Below are positions 1 to 12,200 of a DNA stretch of 64,000 nucleotides, one piece after another; position 1 is the first letter of the stretch; every line of letters starts with the position of its first letter. The position numbers and the translations under genes were made by a program. The notes beneath the pieces are model-generated. The model was not told the DNA's origin. It searched no databases and was given only the letters and a program-made list of their open reading frames with translations. Origin of the DNA: Mytilus edulis (Eukaryota; Mollusca; Bivalvia; Mytilida; Mytilidae); contig NC_092353.1 in the NCBI RefSeq assembly GCF_963676685.1, positions 7,468,207 through 7,532,206 of the forward strand, given 5' to 3'.

Positions 1-296
1 GTCAGCCTCTTTCCGTGAACATGATGTTAAGCTTGAAACATCACCATGTGATGGATAGCCCAAAACATCCTGAGTAATTGTTGCTACAACTACCTTTTCC
101 TCAAAATCTATTGAGCAAGCTGTTGCGAATGTAAACTCAAAAGTTCTTTCTTATTGTCGTAATCTTGTTTTGACTCTTGATTCGTCAGTGTATTGCCTTT
201 CTCCTAAATGTAGCTCTTGTTTCTTATAACAAATGCTCAGGATGTTCTATCTTATCTACCTCGAGATGTATTTCAAGTTTATCACCATGTTCACAT

Positions 297-790
297 TAAG
301 AGGCTGACAATATAATCATGGTGCATGTGTTTGATGCAATGAACCACGAACTTGCACGAGTCATGATTCGAATAGTCGTTATTGTTTTGCTATTCCGTGA
401 CAAGGGTAGACGAACTATGGATTGTGTTTGGGAGGGCAAAAAGCTTAGGATAAATATATTTACAAATGCACCTGTCAATGAGTGGTTACACACACTTATT
501 GTGCTCCATGTTTTTACCAGTTGTGATATGGTGTTCTGATTGCTTAAAAAGGAAAATAAGACTGCGTGGGAGACATTGATGGCATTTGAAGATGTGACTT
601 TGACATAAAGAATGATGTTTGATCAGCCTAAATCACCGAGGCTTAGCTGTAAGATCACACAAACTTATCAGATGGGGTTAACATGGTGAACGAATCAAGA
701 AAATAACTATTTGTGCAAAAGGAAAGACTAATTGAGGGTAAAACGTGCAAGTACCAAGGCAGGTGTTTAGGGGAACGAGCTTCGAATTGA
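297..790 (+). pseudogene. Decayed ORF of an uncharacterised invertebrate repeat-ORF family
   Basis: The + frame reads EADNIIMVHVFDA at about 300, then an IVVIVLLFRDKG stretch, then LHVFTSCDMV followed by a stop, then KTAWETLMAFEDVT after the break (around 560-600). These blocks match, in order, a protein family common in mollusc and cnidarian genomes, with an EADTR-type block, a hydrophobic strand, an H-FTGCD block and a KTAW-TW-F block. I know the pattern but no function. KRAST-AGV near 745 fits its C-terminal end. Stops and frame changes mean the copy is dead. It is probably a mobile or repeated ORF unrelated to the receptor gene downstream. Confidence 0.55.
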
Positions 791-894
791 CTCTTATGAT
801 ACCCAGTTCAAGCGCTTTTGAAGGGACAGAGAGGATAACTTTTAAATAACTCTTTCTAAGGCCTCATCATTTTGTCACAAGCTTGTACATATTG

Positions 895-1590
895 TAGATG
901 TACTTGGGAATGCGGTTCAATGCCAAAACATGCTACATTCTAAGCATCAGAAACAAAAGCCATAAAATCTACAGTTTAAATGGACACATACTACAACAAG
1001 TCAAGCATGACCCGTACCTATGCCTAGAAATTTCGGAAGACCTCAAATGGATCACCCACATATAAACGTGGCAAAGAAAGCAAATTCAACACTAAGCTTT
1101 CATGTGTGGGACCCCAACATTGGTAACAAACATAAATAAGCTAGAGAGGATACAACGTCAAGCGGCAGGATTTATCACCATAGGTTACAAGTCAAGAGAG
1201 GACGGGTGTGTCTCCAATATGTTTGCCAAACTGGAACTACAAGACCTCCAGACAATTGCAAGACGAACAAGCTAGAAGTTGATATTTATGTACAAAGTGG
1301 TTTAGGGGCTGACCCCCCCCCCCCCCCCCCAGGAACCAGCCGAATTTCTCCTAAAAAGCACGTCCTCAGAGAAACATAACTGCAAAGAATACCACGCAAC
1401 TAATATTGTGGAAAAGCAAGTAAAGAATCACTCTAAGTGTTTTGACATTCCACTAAGCAAAACACCATAATACTCAAACTCATTCTTTGTAAAGACAGTG
1501 ATCGCGTCGAATCAGCAAGACGACACTGTAGTGCGCACATCCAGCGTAAAGAGCGTCAAATCTGCTCTTACTCCTCGTTAATAAATCGGC
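895..1590 (+). pseudogene. LINE (Jockey/RTE-like) reverse transcriptase, 3' fragment
   Basis: Pieces of the C-terminal part of a non-LTR retrotransposon ORF2 can be read in shifting frames: a YLGL-like ISEDLKWITHI block (about 1018-1060), KANSTLSFHVW, INKLERIQRQAAGFIT (about 1135-1175), SREDGCVSNMFAKLEL, a FMYKVV block (about 1285), and finally NSFFVKTVIASNQQDDTVV near 1480-1535. This order (thumb, then post-RT region with a SFF--T--W-L-D block) is typical of the class. Frameshifts, stops and a C homopolymer at about 1312-1330 interrupt it. It is 5'-truncated, as dead LINE copies usually are. Confidence 0.75.
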
Positions 1591-1864
1591 GGCGCTCTCT
1601 CAAACCGTTATATTAAAGCCAGAATTGGTATTGACAACGCATTCATACAGATACAGACACAGAGATGTCGCGGTCGTTGTTAATATTGGAAAATCGGGTC
1701 TCCCGTGCACCGTTTTGTTTGCAAGTGGTGGTGACTTTGAATAAACATGTATTTTCAGCCAAATAGTAATAATTTGTTTTAGTACTTCAGTAATTCTATT
1801 TTGTTTTAACCAATCTATCTAAAACTCTAAATCAAAGATATGTATTCAGGACTCATTTTTGAAA

Positions 1865-2450
1865 TTTCCACCATATCGGGTTTTTTTAATACAGGAAGTG
1901 TGATTTAAAAATTTACCTTAGAAAAAATTTAGTGGTTTTTAGGATAACTAGAAGCCAATAGTTTAATGACAAGCAAAAAAAAAAAAAACCAACAAAAAAC
2001 ATTTTCTTTATATTTTGAAAAAAGTTGAATATTAAAATAGAAAATTGATATTTCTATGTCCGCCATTCTAAATTTTACCGGAAGTAAGGGTTTTAAAGAG
2101 ATATGTCTTATACATTGTATCCATGAGAGGCACAAAAGAAAGGTTCCTGCCCAGTGTAATGATAGTAGCAATACAATAAAACACATTTCAATTATCCTTC
2201 CAAAAAAAAGCTTATTCTAGTACTATATCCGCCATGTTGGATTTTACCGGAAGTAGGGTTTTTGAAGACATCTTATCTATATCATATATCCAAAAGTAGT
2301 ACAAAACAAAGGTTTGTACCAAATATTATGATAGTAGCATGTTAATAACACCTTTTCACATTCTAGCCTTCGATATTGGGCTAATTTAAGTATGATGTCC
2401 GCCATTTTGGATTTTACCGGAAGTGAGGCTTTTTTTCAAATGCCTCCCTA
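1865..2450 (+). repeat. About four degenerate tandem units of ~170 bp
   Basis: A core reading close to TCCGCCAT-TTGGATTTTACCGGAAG recurs at about 2058, 2229 and 2398, with spacings of 171 and 169 bp. A weaker copy lies near 1868. Each core is followed by a GGGTTTTT-type run and then a stretch containing GTACCAAA or TTGCCAAATT and ATG-TAGTAGCA. It looks like the remains of a nucleosome-length tandem repeat. No coding capacity is seen. Confidence 0.6.
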
Positions 2451-2692
2451 TCTGAAATGAAAGAGAAATAGTTGAGGAAGGTCTATGCCAAATTGCATGC
2501 TTGTAGCAGGATGTGCACAATTCGTCTGAAATATGCGTGAAGCCGCCGGACTATTGATATTTACCATTGATTGTAATGTTACTCGTTTAAAAAATGCAAA
2601 AAAAAATGTTGACTATAAAGAAATTGGAAAACAAAACGCACTCATCCCCAAACAGTAAATTGTAGTTTGGTGAAATCTAAATATTGAGAACG

Positions 2693-2844
2693 GACTTCTT
2701 CCCAAAAAGTGTAGGTACTGATATTATTTTGGAAAAATTGAGCTTAATTGACAGGTTATTAGTTCAACATTTTGCCATTTAATGAAAGTTTGTTTTAATC
2801 TTGTGTATTATTTACAGCTTACCTACACTTTTTGGGAAGAAGTC
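2693..2844. mobile_element. MITE-like element with 24-bp perfect terminal inverted repeats
   Basis: GACTTCTTCCCAAAAAGTGT (plus AGGT) at 2693-2716 is exactly repeated in inverse orientation at 2821-2844, around an AT-rich core of 104 bp. The size and structure fit a non-autonomous DNA transposon. No target-site duplication is clear. Confidence 0.6.
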
Positions 2845-3016
2845 TTAACCCACACGCGATGTTCTTATACTATGAATCGTTCATCATGATGGTGAATGAT
2901 TTTAATTCTAAAAATGTTTGATATATTTGACAAAGGCTACTCGATGAAAAACCTTTTCATTATACAATTTCATATGTACTACAGTCACTATCTAACTTTT
3001 GTTGCCTTTTGTTTAG

Positions 3017-3286
3017 ATATCAACCAAATAATTGGGCATCTCAGCCGCTATTTAATAAACGAGGAGAGAAGTCTTGTGTTACGTTCTTTAGGAATCTCAC
3101 ACGAAAAGATTCTAAGCGCACCAAAACAAGGCCAATCTTTGAAGGAAGAAACAACGACCATACTTAATAATTGGTATAAAGACCAAACTTTCAAGTACTG
3201 GAAATGTCAAGAGCTTTTCACAGTATTTAGGAACAGAGGCGAGCTGTCATCTATAAAAAATATCACAGACAAGTTTATAATTTCAG
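3017..3286 (+). CDS. RLR exon: N-terminal death-fold domain
   Basis: The exon has 270 nt, is phase 1 at both ends, and is bounded by GTTTAG and CAG/GTATGT. The reading contains [20 protein letters not shown], an ILNNW block and [16 protein letters not shown] hydrophobic helix pattern with LG-S, then a helix ending in W, then L---R--G-L-SI, is typical of the death-fold superfamily (DEATH, DED or CARD); I judge DEATH-like most probable. Vertebrate RIG-I and MDA5 carry two CARDs here. The flanking ORF upstream (2896-3016) is intron read-through. Confidence 0.65.
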
Positions 3287-6200
3287 GTATGTCAAACATT
3301 TCTCACATGCTTATTGTTAAGTATACAAGCGGTGATCACACAAGAATTATCAATGTCACCAAATTATGTTAAAATCGTATATTATAATAATGAAAAACTC
3401 TTGTTCAGAAAGACGTGATATAAAGCAGGCATGGCCTGGGATTAGGAAAACAAGTCGTCGAAACCATTTATGATCAACAGATGTAAACGCTTGTTTAAAG
3501 TGCAACTGTATAAGCCATGTATCTTTGATAAGTTATTAAAACTATTTGGTCGATACTACTGCAGGTGGACTTTCGTACTCGAAGTTACCACCAGCCATTG
3601 ATATACAATAATTTCCCCGAGAGAATCGCCTGTTCAATAGTAAACAATTTTATGTTTCAAAGTCATTAAAATGCTTATTTTTAACTCTAGGCGATAGATT
3701 GCCGTAGCCTCATTCTTTTATTCTATTAGAATAAAGGATTTTCGATTTTAATGCTTCCCAGCAGCGTGTAAGATTATATCCTTCGAATGTTTTTCCCAGT
3801 GCAAGTGTTAAGTCTTATGTGGACATATCGACTGCCTTGCGTTAACATTCATAGCCGTGTATCTTCGTTAAATTGTCACAGTAAATGAATAATCGAGTCT
3901 ACGACAGGCGTGTTTACTTCTGGGCTGCTGATATAATCTTGACGAAACGTACAAATGTATATGTATCTGCCAGAAGAAAACGGTATCCATAAGGAATTTA
4001 CACATATTGTTTACAAGCATACATCCTCTGATTACATTCTGTTTTAGTTATCGTAATTGCTAGTTTTATGTATTGAAAAATGACTTGCAAAATGATCATT
4101 TGAAACGTATGGTTTTGAGGTACATACACTAGGTTTTTTGATTTCCAAATAAATTTGGCCGCGAATATCATCGATGTAACGTCAAGAGTCGAAATGTATA
4201 CTTGTGCAGTACAAATTAAACCGTAATATACACCACTAATTTACTGGAGGAATTAAGGGTATTCCCCGCCTATATGAATATTTAAGTCGAATCATTCGTA
4301 ACAGAAAAAAATACAATTATTCTCTTGATTACATAAATTGTGTTTTGCATTAAAACATATGAAACTAAATTGACTATGATATTAACATGTTTCACAGAGT
4401 ATGAGGGAAATGAAGGGCATCAAAGATCGCTTGAAACATATCGGAGCAGCTCTTTAAATATTTCAGGTAATGTACTTATGGTTACACATCACGAGTTAAA
4501 TTCTATACGAATGTGTTGACAAATTCATTAATTCTTATTATTAGGTCTTTCCACTTTTCTGTGGAAAGACCTATTGTTTTTCTTCTGATTATTTTTTTTT
4601 TTTTTTTCTTCCGCCTAATTTTGTTCTTGCGATAAACATTTGTTTCGCAATATGTCGCTTAGATATTTGGTATATGATATCGAACAGTTTATGCACTTTT
4701 GAAATTTACCCTGCGTAAAGGAATACTTTTCTTTGTAGGAGTTATCTCCCCAAACACTGTTTTCCTTGTTAGCGCATCTCCTTCGCAACCGTAAAAGATT
4801 ATGACAAATTTATTTTACAAAATTGCTCGTTATATCCTTCGCATGATTTGTCCTATTTTGACCGAAGCGATATGACCGCTCCATATGAGAGTTATTTCCC
4901 CTTATGCATCTGATATAAGTGATATGAATTTCTATCTTATCAATCATAAATGATAGAGACCTAGGATCTTTTGATTTGAGGTCCTTGGTCCCAAAAAATG
5001 AAAATTAGGTCAAGGTCAAAGGTCAAGGTCATATTCTAATATTTGAATTTGGCTTATTTTCACTTATATCCAAAGACTGTATAAGATATCAACAAATTAT
5101 TTTTACTAAATTGTTAGTTGCGACATGTCGTAAGATGTAAATTTTGATTGCAAGCGTACGTTGAATGTAAAAGGGAGTTTTCTCCCCTCTAGTATTTAAA
5201 AATACGCGTTTGGTGATATAACTCATTAACTAAATATAATAAAGACCTATGGTCTTTTGATTTAAGGTCCTTGGTTTATGACCTTGAAACTGATCTCAAG
5301 GTCATAGCTTAATTTGACGTTCTAGATTTTGACCTTTCTTTTATTCTATATGTATACATGATAAAGATATACAACTTTTAGAAAAAGATATCAAACCATT
5401 TAACCTTGTAAAAAACAACCGGAAGTGACCTTTTGTAAACCGGAAATAGCTATTTTTTTGTACTTTTTAATATAAAAGTATATAGAACCAGATATTTTTG
5501 GAATCAGTGTCAAGTAAATATTCAAATATAATCGGAAGTAACATTTTTCAAACCGGAAGTAACAAATTATCTCCCTTATTTAAAAAAAATGTATGGAAAC
5601 AATATATTTTTGGAATCAGCTTACTAGGAGCTATCATTTGACGATTGAAATGACATTTTAAACTTAGTTTCACAACTTTTCATATCAAAATACATTGTTT
5701 TGATGGAAAGACCTTCAATTGTTCTCTGAACAATTGGTTTTTAATTATTTATTATTTTCCTTTCTACTTCTCCATTTTTAAGTGAAGTTTATTTGTAAAG
5801 TCTTTTAATTGTGTTTTATCAATGCTTTCATTTATCAAATTTAATCTTCTATGTATTTCATTATATGTAATAAAAAAAAGATCTTAATATTATAAACAAG
5901 ACAAACATTGAAATACACAATTCTTTTGTTGAACCATTTAGCATGAATATTATTAAACGACTGAGAAACAGAACTGTGCTAAGTCATTGCCAAAGCTTCC
6001 ATAATAATTATTTCAAAATGAAGAATGTACACATGAAAGAATTCCATATCAATTAGCTTTGTCCTACTATGCGGAAATATTTCAAAAACAATATGTTAGT
6101 ACATTCCAATTCATTGTAGATGAAACACATGGCAGTAGAGTAAAAGCCAATGTTCAAGTTAATACAGCATTTTCCTCCCCCTTTAAACACAAAGACAATT

Positions 6201-9200
6201 CAAAGAATCGATTGGTTGGTAAGTGTACACACATATGAAATAAATAAAATTATTACATATATGTAACAATCTCAAACGTGTCAATCCTCCCAAAGGTGGC
6301 AGATAATCCTAAAGGTTGCAGATAATAAAAAAAAACATGGTTTTTACCCAAATGTGTCCTTGCTCCCAAATCCCCCAAACGTGGTCGATTTCACATCCCA
6401 AAAACCTGACCGATAATTGATATTCGCCAAATTGTGTCCACTTTAAAACTCCAGAACGTCTTAAAACTGTTATGTTCATTAGAAAAATTATCAAGGATAT
6501 TAAGAGTAAACACAAGAATTGCAATTAATTAAATTCAGCGTTCACTGAGCGAATTCGTTTGTACAAATATACTGCGGTTATGTCGAACTACATGAATGTA
6601 GATATTGTACAGATTTTTATCAGTACTTCAAAGTATATACTGGTATAGAGTTTTTAGTTTTGTAATATAACCAACCTTTCAATTCATAAGCGTTTATTAC
6701 CTAAACATGCTAAAGTTACTGTTAAAATACGTTAAAAAGAGTATACGTAAAATCCAAGATGTGAATGTAAGTCACTTCACATGTGAATTATCTTTTTAAC
6801 TGTCACATTACGTTACATCAATTGTGAAAATTGAAATAAAAAATTACCGAACTCCGAGGAAAATTCAAAACGGAAAGTCACTAAGCGGTAATAAATCGAC
6901 TAAAAAGAAATAATGAAATAATTGTGGTTTACTTAACGTTTTTTGACAAATACTCCATGCATACTTAACACAACATTTGATTTTAAACATATTTTATTCA
7001 TTAAGATATGATAAGGATTGAGCAACAGGCACAGCCTATAAAAGCTCTCTCCATATTACATGTTCAAGGTATAATTCAATTATAACAACTGTATTAAAAT
7101 AATGCAATATATATACATGTAGTGGAACATGCATGCTACTTATGAGCACACACGAGCAAGTATATGTTTACATTGTTACTTAATAAATGCAAAGTATATT
7201 TAAGTATATAGGCAATTACTCATTATGTATTCAAGAACCTTCAAACATGTAAATATCCTTTATAAGTCATTAGAAATATATATATATGTCTTGAAAGAGA
7301 CACTAAGCTTGCTTAGTGGATTAAATGAATTAATGTTTAAGTGGAGGAAAAAAAAATAAAAAATAAAACTAAATGAAACAAAAAATAAGTTAGTTTCAAA
7401 CAAAACGTTGAGTGTCACTGATATATTTATGAACAGATTTAAAAATAGCAATATTCATATTATATGAAAATAATCTGTTTCCAAAAAGTAATAATTTAAT
7501 ATTTATATCAACATTATCAGCAATGGAGTTAATGGAATCAAGAAGAATCTGTCTTACACCATTGTACTTTGGGCAAATGAAAAAGAAATGTTTGTTATCC
7601 TCAACAGGATGGTTACAGTACTTAACACAACATATTGATGAATCGATTGTTGGTTGCTTTACGTTCAGTGCTTATGCTTTATGTGGACACATTTAAGAGA
7701 AAGAACAAGTTTGGGGGGTTTTAAGATAGTTTTGGCACCTTTTACCATCCAGACACGGTTTGCAGTTCAGTGACATCATCTAAGCACGTTTTGGAGAAAT
7801 TAATCACGATAAGGGGGATACAAACGTTTCTCAGTGTAACATATGTAGCTGAACAAAACTTAAATCACAAACAGTACACATATAATTGATAAGAATTGTT
7901 TCTGAACATTTATTGATTGAATGTTGTTTGCTGTGCACCGACTCAGCGCATAAAGGTTAGATCAAAGGGTGTGTTTATTTAAAACAATTTCCTGAAACGA
8001 ATCTTTTTGTAACTGAGCTTTCCTTTATCAACAGTAAAAAAATCTATCCAAACGCAATAAAACAATTATGGTTAAGGAAGACACCGAAAGGCATAAATGG
8101 AGTGTCAACACCTTGGCCAAAAGCAACAGAAAAAAGTTCATTAACAAATCAATAAATAGAAAATGTATACTTGGGGAACACGACCACCATCGTAAAACTG
8201 TTTGCTCATCTGTCAGAAGATAATTCCTGTTGTTGTATTAAAATATATCCGAACCTGTAAACTGCAAAGTCATTCGTTGAGTGTCACTCGTAAATTAACA
8301 AACCAACTATACTATTTAAAACCACATGATTATCACGTATCAAGTCCTCAAAACACCTCTGTGAAAAACATATCATTGAAACGAGTGGATTTTTTAGGTG
8401 GTAGTTGCAATCTATTTTTTACAGTATATCCTGCATCCTTTGTTCTTATGTCATAATCATTGAAACCAATATCGATTGTCTACCACAAGGCATAGGTAAC
8501 ATTAATATGTGGCAACACGTTTTGAAATATTGTCTGGTTTTCAATGTATTTTAACTTTGAACGTAATGTCACATTATCAGCTTAATATCCTTCATAAGGT
8601 TTTTATCTAATAATACTGATGGTTTGAACTTGCTAATTAATAGTGCGCATTCTTAAGAAACGTTCAACCCAATGTTATTACTTATTTACAGAAGAATCTT
8701 TAGACGTTCAAGATTCAGGGAGTGAGAGGAAAAAATCAAAACATGGCGATGATATAGGTACAAAGTAGTAATATACTTTTTTTGTTAAACATACTGCCTT
8801 TTAACGCAACTATTTGAAACTAATCAAATATTGGTAACTAGCAACTGATGATTTGCATATATCATCCTTATAAACTTACCAATTTCTAAGATATTCATTT
8901 AAATTAGTTTTACATTTATTTGCATTGTTAATATTCGTAATTGCTAAATATATGTTACAACTTAGTTTTAACGTTATGTAGCAATAACATCGACAGTACA
9001 TTTTTTATACACTGATGCGCATTTTGGTAAAAAATGTCTCTTCAGTGATGCTCGAGGCGAAAAAAGATGTAGAGCTGATTACCAAAAAAGGACAAAATAT
9101 AGAACCAGAAACACAATAATCATTGTATTGCCAGACAAAAAAAGAAATAACAATTATTCTGAATATTCTGGATTATACTGATGAACTGTGTTGTGCAAAG

Positions 9201-12200
9201 TTATAAAGAATCGAATATTACGTTGAATATATATAAAAAAAATCTGCTTAATTGATACAATACACTACTAACAAAGTGACTTCTATTTATCTATTTATTT
9301 GGTATACACCGTATAATTCATTTGTGTCTTGTGCTTCATGCAGCAACACTACAGAAACAGCCAGTTCATAATCCGTTTATTAAATGATTTTAATTATTTA
9401 ATCTAACTAAAAACATACAGTGAAGAAAATATCTGAATTTGTCATTTTGCATTCACGATTTTTGTCCTGTTGTCAGTTGTAATTTTGGATTTTTCGTCCA
9501 AGTACTAAGTCGTATGGTATTACAACTCATTTTTATCAAGCAGTATAAAGTAGCTAGGAAGAATAAATCAGACAGTTTAACTTTATTTACTCTAGGATCG
9601 TCTGCGCTCTGGTGATTGATCAACCGAAATGAAACTGAATATTTCTGTTGCGAAACATTACAAAAACTGAACAGCATTTAAACTTATTTAATAAAAGTAA
9701 ATTAAAAAAAATATACAAATGTATGTTATGCATAACGATACGCCCAAAGTTCAGTAAGCTAAGGCGTGAGAAAACAAAACCCGAAAGTGAAGGCCCCTTA
9801 TTAGCCTTTGATCTAATACAACTTTTTTCCGTATTGGCTCTGTCTACAAAACAGTATTACCTCTTGATTTACATCTACAAGGCAACGCCATCAGTATTGC
9901 ATATGCAGATTTATCCGTATTAGGGCTGATTTGCTCATATCATTGAATAATACAAATTAAGAAGAGATGATAAAACAAAATGAACAAAACGTAGATACCA
10001 AAGATTTTTAGAGGATTGTATAAACATTCCTTCAATACGAATGAAATAAAATCGGAGTCAAACGTGTCAGTCATGTCATTTATGTATTCTTTTCAGTCAC
10101 AATGGAAAGCTGATTTTCTTAAATTATGATTTCACTAGTCAGCTTCCATTAAAAACGAAAATGTATAAACAAAAATATAACATTATGAAGGTATACATAT
10201 TTATCTACGTATCTTTTTTATTTTATTTTAGACGACACAAATATTGAAGTTAATTCATTATTAACAGTATCCACTGAACAAAAAGTCAATCCAAAACGAT
10301 GCGCTGGTATGCATAACTATTTTTTAAACAAATACAAGTCTTACACACATGTAGTAGAAAACAAAATCAAAACTCACAACTAAAGGGAAACTACAAAATC
10401 AAAATGATAGTTCATTTGAGTGTGAATTCACATTACTATAAGACGTATTACGGTCCTTTTCTATCCCAAATTCATGTATTTAGTTTTGATGTTATATTTG
10501 TTATTCTCATCGGATATTGTTGTGTCGTTGTTCTTTTCTTATGTTTAATGCGTTTCCCTCGGTTTTAGTTTGTTATCCGGATTTTATTGCGTTTCCCTCG
10601 GCTTTAGTTTGTAACCTGGATTTGTTTTTTTTTTCTATCGATTTATAGGTTTCGAACAGCGGTATACTACTGTTGCCTTTATTAATGAAAAATATTGATT
10701 TAGAGATAAAACCAATAATGGAACTTTCCTTAACAGCGATTCAAAGTCTATAAGAAGCAGCAATACAGACAGCAATTTGACCAAAATACAAAAGGACAAC
10801 ATATTATCCCGAAGAAAAAATTGTCTACACAATTAAACGTAAATTTAGAAACACAAAATCAGTGTAAGCTATGTTTCTCTGAAGATTGAGTGATTGCTTT
10901 AAGACAGCTTAATAATTGTCAATATAGTTTACAGAACATGTGCTTCAAATGAGTCAGAAGCTTTCACTATACATGTTTCGCCTAATCCAGAGGTGACACA
11001 CAGACCTGTAAATGTCAGAATGATTAAGTAAAGTCCTTATATTCTTTTTATCTTATTGTAACAATAAACCATTTTTTTAGACGTTTCGGCCATTGGCCTT
11101 CTTCAGTTCTTTATTTTTCTTTAAAAGAAAATAATGTCAGCCATGTAGTTGTGAAGAAAATGTGAAAGAAAATAATGTCAGCCATGTAGTTGTGAAGAAA
11201 AATAAAAGAACTGAAGAAGGCCAATGGCCGAAACGTCTCAAAAAATGGTTTATTGTTACAATAATATAAAGTTTGTTCCCTATTGGAATTTTATAAACAA
11301 GGATTCTTTTTATCTATCCAATGTTTAAATTAGCTTCGATTAAGAATGTATTCGCGAGAAACGCTAAGCTTTAATTTATTTCTTATTAACAGAAGAGACA
11401 ATAGATGTTCAGGATTCAGCAAGTGACAATAAAAAATCAAAACACGTTGAAGATACAGGTAAGAAAAGTTATAATATGCTAGTATTATTTAGTTTTTACT
11501 TTATGAAACATATACTGCCGTATAATGTATTGTTATAGTTTGAACATATAGATTGAATTTAAAACAGTATTCAAATCACGACTTTATCAATTGAAAGCAT
11601 TGCAACAAATACAAAGAAACCATACAACTACTGATAACAAGATATTTGTTAGGATTTGATATCAGCAAAATATTCGTTTCGTAATCAACAGATAAATCTT
11701 ATCATCTTTTTCAATTTGCTAAAAATAATGTTTTTGTTTTTAGTTAAAGAACTTGTTTTAAAAGAACATTCGTTTAATTTGTAATTTTATCGAGTATGTT
11801 CTTATCCTGATTGTGAAATTATGACTCAGTTTTTATTGGTATGGCGGTTGGTGCATGCGTTGCAGAAACCTTTTATCATACTGACGCACCCTTCCGTTTT
11901 CTTACTCTTTTTAAAGTTCATGTGATGGCCTCAGTAGCTGTCACACTGATTGTCTTAATCAATATATGAGTTTGAACATCTACTATTACCTATATATATG
12001 TATAGGTAAATACTATGTTATCATCTACTATTACCTATATATATGTATAGGTAAATACTATGTTATCATCTACTATTACCTATATATATATGTATAGGTA
12101 AATACTATGTTATCATCTACTATTACCTATATATATGTATAGGTAATACTATGTTATCATCTACTATTACCTATATATATGTATAGGTAAATACTATGTT

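Noticed and set aside
8202-8456. 84-codon ORF as an RLR exon
   Set aside because: No acceptor/donor pair in phase and no similarity to RLRs.
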